This document shows positions 45,143 through 53,072 of a stretch of DNA of 64,000 nucleotides, one piece after another. The DNA is taken from assembly GCA_013178295.1 (NCBI GenBank), contig JABLWW010000013.1, forward strand, positions 62,001-126,000, given 5' to 3'. Origin of the DNA: Anaerolineae bacterium. GTDB taxonomy: Bacteria; Chloroflexota; Anaerolineae; Anaerolineales; Anaerolineaceae. Under the pieces are notes generated by a model. It saw only the letters and a list, made by a program, of their open reading frames with translations, searched no databases and had not been told where the DNA came from. Each line of letters opens with the position of its first letter. Position 1 is the stretch's first letter. Position numbers and translations under genes: made by a program.

Positions 45143-46027
45143 TTACCTCCCCAGCCTTTCTAAACAGGCAGCCCGCATCGTCTGCACCGGCGCCGGTTTG
45201 CCTGTCCAGAATTCAAACGCCAGCGCGCCCTGCTGCACCAGCATTTCCAGACCGTCAACACCGCGCGCCAGCGAGGCGCGCGCCTGCTGCAAGAGGCGCG
45301 TGCTGCGCGGGTTATACACCAGGTCAAAAACCACCAGATGCCCAGGAACGGGCGCCTTGTCAGGCCAAACGCTTTTATCCACGTTGGGCATTGTCCCCAC
45401 CGGCGTGGCGTTGACCAGCAAACTGGCAGTTTGGGCAAGTTCCACCAGCGCATCATCCGAGAGCGCCAGGGCATGCACCTCTGTCGTCGCGGTATCCTGC
45501 GCGGCTGTCAGTTCCTGTACCAGCAAGCGGGCGCGTTCTTCATTGCGGTTGAGCACGTACACCTCTTTGAGGTTCATTTTCATCAAGCTGGAAAGCACCG
45601 CCCGCGCCGCGCCGCCTGCACCCACAATGATGGCACTGTCGCTGCTGCCAAAATGAACACCGACACGATGCAGCGCATCAATAAACCCCTCTTCATCGGT
45701 GTTTTCGCCATACATGTGTGTCTTGCCATCGGCAGTGCGCTGAAAGAAGATGGTGTTAACCGCCCCCAGTGCACGCGCATTGGGCGATACCGAATCGAGC
45801 AGCGGAATGACCGCCTGTTTATGTGGAATGGTTACATTTACCCCGCGAAATCCCAGTGCAACCAAACCGCGCAGGGCATCTTCCAGTTTCTCCGGCGGGG
45901 TCGGCAAAGGAACATAACACCAATTCAGCCCCGCCTCCGAAAAGGCAGCATTCTGCATGGCAGGAGAGAGGCTGTGCTCAACAGGCCAGCCAATCAAACC
46001 GGTAAGTTGTGTGCGACCATCAATCAT
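45143..46027 (-). CDS. aroE: Shikimate dehydrogenase
   Basis: A 294-residue NADP-dependent enzyme reducing 3-dehydroshikimate to shikimate. Substrate motif GWPVEHSLSPAMQNAAF near 14, NVTIPHKQAVIP with the catalytic Lys near 70, and the nucleotide loop VGAGGAARAVLSSL with VLNRNEERA. The start overlaps the aroA stop by 8 bp. The C-terminus shows the usual GLEMLVQQGALAFEFWTG region. Confidence 0.95.
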   Translation of the reverse strand: MIDGRTQLTGLIGWPVEHSLSPAMQNAAFSEAGLNWCYVPLPTPPEKLEDALRGLVALGFRGVNVTIPHKQAVIPLLDSVSPNARALGAVNTIFFQRTADGKTHMYGENTDEEGFIDALHRVGVHFGSSDSAIIVGAGGAARAVLSSLMKMNLKEVYVLNRNEERARLLVQELTAAQDTATTEVHALALSDDALVELAQTASLLVNATPVGTMPNVDKSVWPDKAPVPGHLVVFDLVYNPRSTRLLQQARASLARGVDGLEMLVQQGALAFEFWTGKPAPVQTMRAACLERLGR

Positions 46028-47315
46028 ATTGTGCTCCTATCGTGCGCATCAGGTTGACAAACCCGGGAAACGAGTCTTCAGCACAATCTATATCGTCAAT
46101 GACCGTCTCGCCGCTGGCGATCAGCCCCGCCACCGCCAGCGCCATTGCCAGACGGTGATCGCCGTGGCTGCTGACGTGTGCGCCGCGCAGAGGTGTCGCA
46201 CCTTCGACAATAAAGCCGTCCGGCAGGGTTTCAACCCTGGCGCCCATTGCCTGCAATTCCGCCGCAGCAGTGGCAATGCGGTCGGTCTCCTTGACCCGCA
46301 GTTCGGCTGCGTCGCGCACCACCGTAACACCCTGCGCCTGCGTGGCAGCTACCATGAATATCGGAAATTCGTCTATCATGCGCACCACGGTCTCACCGCC
46401 CACCTGTGTCCCCCGCAGCGTTGAACTGGATATCGTGAGATCGGCTGTCGGCTCGCTTCCCTGAAAATGTACTTTTCCTATTTTAACCGCAGCGCCCATG
46501 ATTTGCAAAACATCCAGCAGCCCGGTGCGGGTGGGATTGACGCCCACATCTTTGAGCGTCAACTCAGATTGGGGCGCGAGCAGCGCCGCCACAAGCGGAA
46601 AAGCCGCTGAGGAAATATCACCGGGAATGCGCAGAGGAAGGGCGTGCAGCGCTTGACCGGCTTCTATCTGAACCGTGTTGCCATCGCTATGGATGGCTGC
46701 ACCCATCGCCTGCAACATGCGTTCGGTGTGGTCGCGTGAAGGTCCAGGCTCATGCACACGGGTTATCCCTTCGGCAAACAAACCAGCAAGCAGCAAAGCG
46801 CTCTTCACCTGAGCGCTGGCAATCTCCAGTTGGTGATCGCAGCCACGCAAGGCGCGGGCACAGATTTTCAACGGGGCGCGCCCATCCTGGCTTTCGATAT
46901 GTGCCCCCATGCGCTGCAGCGGATCAATCACACGCCGCATGGGGCGGCGGCGCAGCTGTTCCTCGCCATCCAGCAGGCTGTCAAAACGCTGCCCGGCAAG
47001 GATACCCGCCAGCAAACGCATGGTCGTGCCCGAGCGCACGCAGTTCAAAGCGCCCTGTGCTGGCTGCAAGCTATGCAAACCGCGCCCGCGCACGATCAGT
47101 TCGGTGGGGCGGATCGTCTCAATTTCCACTCCCATCGCCCGCAGGCAAGCAAGGGTTGCCATGCAGTCGCCGCCCGGCAGGAAGTTGGTAACGTGTGTTT
47201 CTCCCAGCGCCAGCGCCCCAAACAGCAAGGCACGGTGTGAGATGGATTTATCGCCTGGCAGCGAGACACAGCCATTGAGCTTTTTACCCGGATGCACGGT
47301 TAGAGATTTCATCAT
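46020..47315 (-). CDS. aroA: 5-Enolpyruvylshikimate-3-phosphate synthase
   Basis: About 431 residues. It joins shikimate 3-phosphate and PEP. Conserved: SLPGDKSISHRALLFGAL with the catalytic Lys, LRSGTTMRLLAGILAGQ, RRRPMRRVIDPL, DEFPIFMVAATQAQG, ELRVKETDRIA and GDHRLAMALAVAG. The residue after the first Gly in the inhibitor-sensitive LRSGTTMRL loop is Thr-Thr rather than the LGNAGTAMRP of plant-type enzymes, as in class II EPSP synthases. The start could be ATG 47315 or 47312, or GTG 47336 next to the tyrA stop; GAGG fits 47312-47315. Confidence 0.94.
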   Translation of the reverse strand: MMKSLTVHPGKKLNGCVSLPGDKSISHRALLFGALALGETHVTNFLPGGDCMATLACLRAMGVEIETIRPTELIVRGRGLHSLQPAQGALNCVRSGTTMRLLAGILAGQRFDSLLDGEEQLRRRPMRRVIDPLQRMGAHIESQDGRAPLKICARALRGCDHQLEIASAQVKSALLLAGLFAEGITRVHEPGPSRDHTERMLQAMGAAIHSDGNTVQIEAGQALHALPLRIPGDISSAAFPLVAALLAPQSELTLKDVGVNPTRTGLLDVLQIMGAAVKIGKVHFQGSEPTADLTISSSTLRGTQVGGETVVRMIDEFPIFMVAATQAQGVTVVRDAAELRVKETDRIATAAAELQAMGARVETLPDGFIVEGATPLRGAHVSSHGDHRLAMALAVAGLIASGETVIDDIDCAEDSFPGFVNLMRTIGAQYD

Positions 47316-47336
47316 CGCCTCACAAACCCGCCGCAC

Positions 47337-48197
47337 TCACACCGCCAGCCCGCTGCGGCACTGCTGGCACTGGTTAAGGATGCGGCGCAGACCATCCTCA
47401 TCTTCGCGCTCAATCAGCGCCACCAGGTCATTGAGCTGCACGCGGTAAATGGAAAGCGAACGCAGGATGGCTTCGCGGTTGGTCAGGAGAATATCCAGCA
47501 TCATTTCCACATTGCTGGCTGCCAGGCGCGAGGTATCGCGAAACCCGCTGGCAGCCAGGTTCCACACTTTATCCTCCACAGCTGCGCCCATCTGCGCCGC
47601 CGCCACCAGACTGCACGCCAGCAGATAGGGCAGATGGCTGGTCATGGCAACCACACGGTCATGGCGTTCTGCGTCCAGCAGCATGGGGTGCGCCCCAATA
47701 GCTTTCACCATAGCGTGCGCCAGGTCAAGCGTCTCCCCAGAAGTCCTTTCCAGTGGGGTGAGGACAAAGGCATTGCCGCGATAAAGCAGCGCGTCCGCCG
47801 CGGCAATACCGGAAGTTTCACGCCCACACATGGGATGCCCGCCCAGCGGCTGAAAATGCTGCGGCAGGCTTTGCATCTTGGCAACCACGCGCGCTTTGGT
47901 ACTGCCCAGGTCCATCACCACACAGGCATGATCAATCAGCGGCACAATATCATCCAGCAAACGCAGGATGGTGCGCACCGGTGTTGCCAGAATCACCATG
48001 TCCGCCCCGCGCACGCCATCCGCCAGGTCGGTGGTAGCGCGGTCCACCAGACGGCGCGCCATGGCAATCTCATTGGTTTCCACATCCCGATCCACACCCA
48101 CCAGCAGACAGCCGCAGGAACGCAGTGCCCCCGCCAATGAGCCGCCCATCAGCCCCATCCCCACAATGGTGATCTTCAAATTGCGCAGGTCAATCAT
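47337..48197 (-). CDS. tyrA: Prephenate/arogenate dehydrogenase
   Basis: A 286-residue NAD(P)-dependent enzyme. Rossmann motif [19 protein letters not shown] near 11, [14 protein letters not shown] and the active-site [12 protein letters not shown], followed by helical dimerisation sequence ([20 protein letters not shown]). It gives the tyrosine precursor from prephenate. There is no chorismate mutase or ACT domain fused to it. The start overlaps the aroF stop by 4 bp. Confidence 0.94.
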   Translation of the reverse strand: MIDLRNLKITIVGMGLMGGSLAGALRSCGCLLVGVDRDVETNEIAMARRLVDRATTDLADGVRGADMVILATPVRTILRLLDDIVPLIDHACVVMDLGSTKARVVAKMQSLPQHFQPLGGHPMCGRETSGIAAADALLYRGNAFVLTPLERTSGETLDLAHAMVKAIGAHPMLLDAERHDRVVAMTSHLPYLLACSLVAAAQMGAAVEDKVWNLAASGFRDTSRLAASNVEMMLDILLTNREAILRSLSIYRVQLNDLVALIEREDEDGLRRILNQCQQCRSGLAV

Positions 48198-49207
48198 AGT
48201 TCCCTCCCCACCGCCGCTGCTACGGAGCGAACACTGTTTATCAGGGTGCTAAACTTTGCCGGTTTGAGCGACTGCGCCCCGTCCGAAAGCGCCTGCTCAG
48301 GGTGCGGGTGCACCTCAATAATCAACCCATCAGCGCCCGCCGCCACAGCCGCCCGCGAAAGCGGCTCGACCAGTTCCCATTTGCCCGTCCCATGACTGGG
48401 ATCAACAATCACCGGCAGATGGGTCAGTTGTTTGAGCAGCGGCACGGCACTGATATCCAGTGTGTTGCGGGTATAGGTCTCAAAGGTACGGATGCCGCGC
48501 TCGCAGAGGATCACCTGCGCATTGCCGTGCGAAAGGATATATTCGGCTGCCATGAGCAGTTCTTCGATGGTGGACATCAGCCCGCGCTTGAGCAGCACCG
48601 GGCGTCCCATCTCACCCAGCAGGTGCAGCAGGGCAAAGTTCTGCATATTGCGCGCTCCCACCTGAAGAATATCAGCATACGCCGCCACGAGCGGCACCAT
48701 CTGCGGGTCCATCACCTCGGTAACCACCGGCAAGCCGGTCATCTCGCGCGCCTCTGCCAGCAGCCGCAAACCTTCCTCACCCAACCCCTGAAAGCCATAG
48801 GGTGAGGTGCGCGGCTTAAACGCCCCGCCGCGCAGAATATGCGCCCCAGCATCCTTGACCGCCGCGGCAGTTTCCATCAGCTGTTCACGGCTTTCCACCG
48901 CACACGGTCCCGCCATCACCACCACCCGCTGGTTGCCAATGGTGACATCGTTCACCACCACGCGGGTATCATCCGGGTGAAACTCACGGCTGGCAAGCTT
49001 GAACGGCTTGCTGACCAGCAGGGTATGTTCCACGCCATCCATCATCTCGATCTGCTCGCGGTTGATTTTGCGCACATCGCCGATAATCCCGATGACCGAA
49101 CGTTCCTCGCCCAGCGAGGTGTGCGGCTGGCAGCCCATCTGCACGATGCGCTCCACCACACTGTCAACCTGCTCCTGCGTAGCTTCATGTTTCATCACGA
49201 CAATCAT
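48194..49207 (-). CDS. aroF: DAHP synthase, type I-beta with N-terminal regulatory domain
   Basis: A 337-residue enzyme for the first committed step (PEP plus erythrose 4-phosphate). The N-terminal 70 residues form a ferredoxin/ACT-like domain ([33 protein letters not shown]), which in Thermotoga mediates Tyr/Phe feedback. The barrel begins about residue 85 with [49 protein letters not shown] and [15 protein letters not shown]. Feedback on the enzyme and attenuation of the mRNA would then respond to the same amino acids. AGGAGG precedes the ATG. Confidence 0.95.
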   Translation of the reverse strand: MIVVMKHEATQEQVDSVVERIVQMGCQPHTSLGEERSVIGIIGDVRKINREQIEMMDGVEHTLLVSKPFKLASREFHPDDTRVVVNDVTIGNQRVVVMAGPCAVESREQLMETAAAVKDAGAHILRGGAFKPRTSPYGFQGLGEEGLRLLAEAREMTGLPVVTEVMDPQMVPLVAAYADILQVGARNMQNFALLHLLGEMGRPVLLKRGLMSTIEELLMAAEYILSHGNAQVILCERGIRTFETYTRNTLDISAVPLLKQLTHLPVIVDPSHGTGKWELVEPLSRAAVAAGADGLIIEVHPHPEQALSDGAQSLKPAKFSTLINSVRSVAAAVGREL

Positions 49208-49231
49208 TGCTCCTCCTGCAAAAAAAGATGA

Positions 49232-49597
49232 TTACTGTTCGACAAGATCGGGGCGCAGGCGAGTTGCCTCACCCAGATAAATATGCTTGACCTGCCCCTG
49301 CGGCAAGTGGGTATTCCACAAAATCAGAACGCGGATGCAGCGCGGCAGGCTGGCGGGCACGTTCATCTCCTGGGCGCACATCAGCGGCACATGCGCCCAG
49401 CCCATCTCACGCGCTGCCCGCGCCGGATAGACGGCGTCCAGATCGGACGTGGCGGTAAAATACACACAGGCAATGTCCTCGCTGTCCATCTGGTTTGCCG
49501 CAACCATGCGCTCCAAAAGCAGACGCGTAGCAGTCAGAATCTCCTCCTCCCGGTTGTTTTCCACGCTGATGGCACCGCGCACTCCTCTTGTGGTCAT
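49232..49597 (-). CDS. aroH: Chorismate mutase, AroH type
   Basis: A 121-residue monofunctional chorismate mutase of the Bacillus AroH family: RGVRGAISVENNREEEIL at the N-terminus with the active-site Arg, DIACVYFTATSDLDAVYPARAAR and HLPQGQVKHIYLGEAT. I place the start at ATG 49597, with AAAGGA 10 nt before it; the open frame runs further into the leader and terminator. It is the first structural gene of the operon, just after the attenuator. Confidence 0.93.
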   Translation of the reverse strand: MTTRGVRGAISVENNREEEILTATRLLLERMVAANQMDSEDIACVYFTATSDLDAVYPARAAREMGWAHVPLMCAQEMNVPASLPRCIRVLILWNTHLPQGQVKHIYLGEATRLRPDLVEQ

Positions 49598-49664
49598 GTC
49601 TCTCGTTTCCTTTCCGTCTTGGGCAAACCTACCTGTTTTGCGTCCAAACCCAGAATTAATCAAA

Positions 49665-49691
49665 AAACGTGGAGCAGGTTGCTCCACGTTT
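49665..49691 (-). terminator. Attenuator terminator in the aromatic operon leader
   Basis: On the minus strand a 12-bp GC-containing stem (49691-49680 with 49676-49665) and a 3-nt loop end in a run of six T residues (49667-49662). It lies about 65 nt before aroH and after the leader peptide stop. Its 5' arm can alternatively pair with 49760-49749. Confidence 0.85.
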
Positions 49692-49766
49692 GGGTGATCT
49701 TCTGGTCTGATTGGGAACTTGCCTATCCCTCGAATGACCTCACGCCGCCATGAAGCAACCTTCGTG
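49677..49766 (-). promoter_or_regulatory. Attenuator: protector hairpin and antiterminator pairing
   Basis: Three exclusive RNA pairings can be drawn on the minus strand. Protector: CACGAAG (49766-49760) with CUUCAUG (49755-49749), one mismatch. Antiterminator: GGUUGCUUCAUG (49760-49749) with CGUGGAGCAACC (49688-49677), 12 continuous pairs including two G-U. Terminator: the hairpin at 49691-49665. The second uses the loop and 5' arm of the third, and the first hides the 5' strand of the second. This is the trp/phe-type attenuator logic. Confidence 0.8.
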
Positions 49767-49815
49767 CCGGTGTAAAGTAAAAATAGAAATAAAAGGAATA
49801 GGCTTTGTTGAACAT
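49723..49815 (-). CDS. Phe/Tyr-rich leader peptide of the aromatic operon
   Basis: A 30-codon frame from ATG 49815 to TAG 49723. Residues 5-14 read AYSFYFYFYF: four Phe and four Tyr codons within nine codons (49800-49774). The peptide is otherwise without meaning as a protein (it ends RSFEG). It starts about 25 nt after the predicted transcription start. Its coding region includes the antiterminator arm. The codon run is followed after 13 nt by that arm, so a ribosome stalled for lack of Tyr-tRNA or Phe-tRNA would leave the arm free to pair. A proper Shine-Dalgarno is not evident, a point against strong translation. Confidence 0.85.
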   Translation of the reverse strand: MFNKAYSFYFYFYFTPARRLLHGGVRSFEG

Positions 49816-49846
49816 AAAATACGAATTTTGTGGTAAATTTCGCCGT

Positions 49847-49875
49847 ATTATATGTGTGCTTGTTCGATTTGTCAA
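49847..49875 (-). promoter_or_regulatory. Consensus promoter of the aromatic operon
   Basis: Minus strand: TTGACA (49875-49870), 17-nt spacer, TATAAT (49852-49847). Both hexamers are exact consensus, the best promoter seen in the window. It would start transcription near 49840 and give a leader of about 240 nt before aroH. Confidence 0.85.
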
Positions 49876-49935
49876 TAGAAAAACGGGATCATTTCTTAAT
49901 TCTTTACAGCATGTTAACCCAGCAGGAGTGAGACC

Positions 49936-50763
49936 ATGATCGTTGCATTTCAGGGTGAGCCGGGCGCGTATTCCGAATCTGCCATCTATGAGCACTACGG
50001 CGAAAGCGTGCAGACTTTGCCACAGGAAAGTTTTGACGCTGTTTTTGCTTCTGTAGTCGAAGCGCGCAGCGATGCGGGCTTCATCCCCATCGAAAACTCG
50101 CTGGCAGGCAGCATCCACCGCAACTATGACCTGCTGCTACAGCACGACCTATGGGTGGTGGGCGAACATTATCTGCCTGTACATCACTGCCTCATCGCCC
50201 GTCCCGGTGCAGCGCTCAAAGACATCCGCCGCGTCATCAGCCATCCGCAGGCGCTGGCGCAATGCGAGCGCCGTCTGCGAACAATGGGAGTAACCACCGA
50301 GCCGGTCTACGATACTGCTGGCAGCGTCAAGATCATCAGCCAGCAGGATGACAATTCCACCGCTGCCATCGCCTCACGCCGTGCCGCCCATCTCTACGGA
50401 ATGAAGATTCTGGCAGAGAACATCGAAGATAACCCCAACAACATCACCCGTTTTTTGATCATCGCCCGCCAGCCAGTGCAGCCGCAGGGCGAAGCCAAGA
50501 CCTCCATTGTTTTCACCCTCAAAAACGTGCCGGGGTCGCTTTTTCGAGCGATGAGCGTCTTTGCCCTGCGTGACATTGACCTGACCAAGATCGAGTCGCG
50601 CCCGCTGATCGGCGTGCCGTGGGAATACCAGTTCTACATTGATTTTGCCGGTTCAACGCAGGATGGCGTGGTGCAGCGGGCGCTGGCGCACCTGCAGGAA
50701 TACGCCCTCACCCTGCGCGTGCTGGGGTCATACCCGCGCAGCGAGAGCCGACAGCAGCCCTAA
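49936..50763 (+). CDS. pheA: Prephenate dehydratase with ACT domain
   Basis: A 275-residue monofunctional enzyme turning prephenate into phenylpyruvate. Catalytic domain: FQGEPGAYSESAI, FIPIENSLAGSIHRNYDLLL and the DTAGSVKIISQQ region with TRFLIIAR. The ACT domain (about 190-270) has KTSIVFTLKNVPGSLFRAMSVFALRDIDLTKIESRPL, the ESRP motif that binds Phe for feedback inhibition. It is divergent from the aromatic operon and has AGGAG 7-8 nt before ATG. The two transcription units share an intergenic region in which their upstream boxes may overlap. Confidence 0.95.
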   Translation: MIVAFQGEPGAYSESAIYEHYGESVQTLPQESFDAVFASVVEARSDAGFIPIENSLAGSIHRNYDLLLQHDLWVVGEHYLPVHHCLIARPGAALKDIRRVISHPQALAQCERRLRTMGVTTEPVYDTAGSVKIISQQDDNSTAAIASRRAAHLYGMKILAENIEDNPNNITRFLIIARQPVQPQGEAKTSIVFTLKNVPGSLFRAMSVFALRDIDLTKIESRPLIGVPWEYQFYIDFAGSTQDGVVQRALAHLQEYALTLRVLGSYPRSESRQQP

Positions 50764-52244
50764 AGCCCCTCCCACACCTGACGCGCCACATCTTCAAAGG
50801 CGTAAAACTCTTCCAGGCTGCGCTGAGCGACCATCGCACTGTACTGTTCGAGTTCGGCTTCCAAACGCGGGTCAAGCTGCACCGGCTGATGTTTTGCCAG
50901 CACATCACGCACGCGTTGTTTTGCCATCTTCAGCGCCGAGCGGCTGCCTTCTTTCACCCAGGCGTCATAAGGTTCACGCCGCGCCAGGCGCGGGATATAG
51001 TGCTCGCTGCGGTAATGTCGCACGGTGTGCTCCTCAGCCAAGTAGTTGCCCGCATAGCCAATCCTGCGGATCAGGTCAAGCGCCAGCGTCTCCTCGTTAA
51101 CCTCAATCCCGCGCTCCATGCGCAGCAGTGCGCCGCACAGTTCATCATCCAGCAGCAGCATGGCTTCGCTTTCCAGCATGGTACTGTCCAGCGTCCCGCC
51201 GCAGGTGATCAAATCCACGCCTGCCAGCACCGCTGCCGCCAGCGTCTGGGTGCGTTCCATCCCCGCCTGAACATCTTCCAGCTTGGATTCGGTCGCCGCG
51301 CCAACACTGCGGCAGGGCAAGCCATAGTGGCGCGCCAGCTGGGCAGAGGCAGCCGTAATCAACCCTGTTTCCACCGCTCCCAGCGCCACCGTCCCATGCC
51401 GCATGTTGGCAATCGTCGAAACCGTGCCATACAACACCGGCGTGCCCGGGCGGTAAAGCTGCGCCAGGGTGATGTGCGCCAGAATGGCGGCGTTCTCCTG
51501 TGCCAGCAACCCGGCAAGCGTGGCAGGGGCAGTCGCCCCAGCGATAGCTTCCGGCGAGGTTGCCAGCGGCTGTCCGTATTCAGCGCAGATCAACAGCCCT
51601 TCGGCTTGCATCTGCGCCATCTGCAGCGGGCTGTGCACCGAGCAGATCGCCAAAAAGCGCGGTCTGCGGCGCATCTCCTCCTTTCCGCCCACCAGCAAAG
51701 CCGTCATGCGCATCATATCCAGGGTCGGCAGATAGCCGTAGCACCCCATCCCATAGGTCTTGCGGCTGTTGCGCGCCCATGCCAGAATGGACTGGGTATG
51801 GATGGTGGTCATGGGGATATCGTTTGGCCAGATATCCATTTGCGAATTGTGGATGAAATCACAGCTGTCAATTAGTTTGATATGACGCACCACATCCTGC
51901 ATGGTTGTCGGACGCACCTCCCCGCTTTCCAGGTCAATGATGCGCGTTGGCGTTCCCAGCCCGGCAAAATGCGGCAGGCTGCCGCCAATCTCGATATGAA
52001 AATTACCGTCAGCGCCATACATGGTAAAAGCACGCGGCGCTTGTGCCAGCGCCCGCCGCACCAGGCTCTCCGGCAGACGCACACAGCAGGCAGCATCATC
52101 CACCTGCGCCCCGCCTTCAGCAAAAATCTGACGCGCTTTTTGGTATTCCACCTTCAATCCCACCTCTGCCAGGATGCACATCGAAGCGGCATGGATGGTT
52201 TCAATCTCGGACGGGCTGAGCACTTCAAAACGGCTGGTTTTCAC
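50760..52244 (-). CDS. MttB-family corrinoid methyltransferase without pyrrolysine
   Basis: A 494-residue protein of the trimethylamine methyltransferase (MttB) superfamily: LSPSEIETIHAASMCILAEVGLKV at the start, then HIEIGGSLPHFAGLGTPTRI, PVLYGTVSTIANMRHGTVALGAVETGLI and AGMERTQTLAAAVLAGVDLITCGGTLDSTML. The archaeal enzymes have an in-frame UAG for pyrrolysine; here the reading frame has none, so it belongs to the non-Pyl branch that demethylates glycine betaine, proline betaine, carnitine or similar quaternary amines. The substrate is not deducible. It starts with GTG, overlapping the stop of the LuxR-type regulator by 4 bp (GTGA), with GGAGG upstream. No own corrinoid protein is adjacent. 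Confidence 0.9.
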   Translation of the reverse strand: MKTSRFEVLSPSEIETIHAASMCILAEVGLKVEYQKARQIFAEGGAQVDDAACCVRLPESLVRRALAQAPRAFTMYGADGNFHIEIGGSLPHFAGLGTPTRIIDLESGEVRPTTMQDVVRHIKLIDSCDFIHNSQMDIWPNDIPMTTIHTQSILAWARNSRKTYGMGCYGYLPTLDMMRMTALLVGGKEEMRRRPRFLAICSVHSPLQMAQMQAEGLLICAEYGQPLATSPEAIAGATAPATLAGLLAQENAAILAHITLAQLYRPGTPVLYGTVSTIANMRHGTVALGAVETGLITAASAQLARHYGLPCRSVGAATESKLEDVQAGMERTQTLAAAVLAGVDLITCGGTLDSTMLESEAMLLLDDELCGALLRMERGIEVNEETLALDLIRRIGYAGNYLAEEHTVRHYRSEHYIPRLARREPYDAWVKEGSRSALKMAKQRVRDVLAKHQPVQLDPRLEAELEQYSAMVAQRSLEEFYAFEDVARQVWEGL

Positions 52245-52903
52245 CTTTCCTCCGGCTGCACCAGACCCTGACGGATGGCATAGTATGCCGCCTGGGTGCG
52301 GTTTTCAAGATGTAGTTTGGCTAAGATATTGCTGATATGCTTGGTAACGGTGCGTTCGCTGATGTTCAGCCGTCTGGCAATTTCCTGGTTGCTCCAGCCC
52401 AGCGCCACCACACGCAGCACCTCAATTTCACGTTCGGTAAGATGCTGTTGTCCGGCTCCAGCGCGCTCCTCGCCCGCCGGTTGATAGCTTTTCATCAGCT
52501 TGATAAGGATTTCGGGCTGCATCACCGCCTGATGGCGGTACACTTTGCGCACCGCTTCGACCAGTTCTTCGGGGGAAGAATCTTTAAGCAAATACCCCAT
52601 CGCCCCCGCCTGGATGGATTGCAGCACACGCTGGTCATCCCCAAAGCTGGTCAACACCAGAATGCGCGCCTGGGGGTTTTGCTGAACGATCTCGCGCGTC
52701 GCCTGGACGCCATCCTTGCGCGGCATGAGCAGGTCCATCAGGATCACATCCGGCAGCAGCGCCAGCGCCTTCTCCACCGCTTCGATGCCGTTGACTGCGG
52801 TTGCCACCACCTCCATGCCAGCCTCACTGGAGAGCATGGTCATCAGACCCTCGCGCACCACCGGATGGTCATCTGCGATCAAGATACGAATTGGTTCTGA
52901 CAT
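52241..52903 (-). CDS. NarL/LuxR-type response regulator
   Basis: A 220-residue regulator: receiver with IADDHPVVREGL, phosphoacceptor in VILMDLLMPRKDG and the GYLLKDSSPEEL lysine; LuxR helix-turn-helix LTEREIEVLRVVALGWSNQE with SERTVTKHISNILAKLHL. Upstream on the same strand is a HisKA_3 kinase (stop 169 bp before), its likely partner, and downstream the MttB-type gene overlaps by 4 bp, so the methyltransferase may be a target or simply co-expressed. GAGGGAGAG precedes the ATG and TAATAT is found about 40 nt upstream. Confidence 0.93.
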   Translation of the reverse strand: MSEPIRILIADDHPVVREGLMTMLSSEAGMEVVATAVNGIEAVEKALALLPDVILMDLLMPRKDGVQATREIVQQNPQARILVLTSFGDDQRVLQSIQAGAMGYLLKDSSPEELVEAVRKVYRHQAVMQPEILIKLMKSYQPAGEERAGAGQQHLTEREIEVLRVVALGWSNQEIARRLNISERTVTKHISNILAKLHLENRTQAAYYAIRQGLVQPEER

Positions 52904-53072
52904 CTCTCCCTCATGAAAACAGACAAAGCTTTTGTAACAATATTACCACAGCCGCCTTCTGCTTGGAGTGTGTTGATTAAAAACACGTTTTACCGCAACG
53001 GTGAGATTGCTCAGGGAACACGCGGGAATGCGACAGAGAGCGCGTGTGAAATTGAGTGATGGTCAAGCCGTC

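Noticed and set aside
50760-52244. An in-frame amber codon for pyrrolysine in the MttB-like gene
   Set aside because: The reading frame has no internal UAG and the protein is full length, so it is a non-pyrrolysine homologue.
52904-53072. A possible small gene or attenuator in the 169-bp gap before the LuxR-type regulator
   Set aside because: No frame with a start and ribosome site and no hairpin of note; only a possible TAATAT box.
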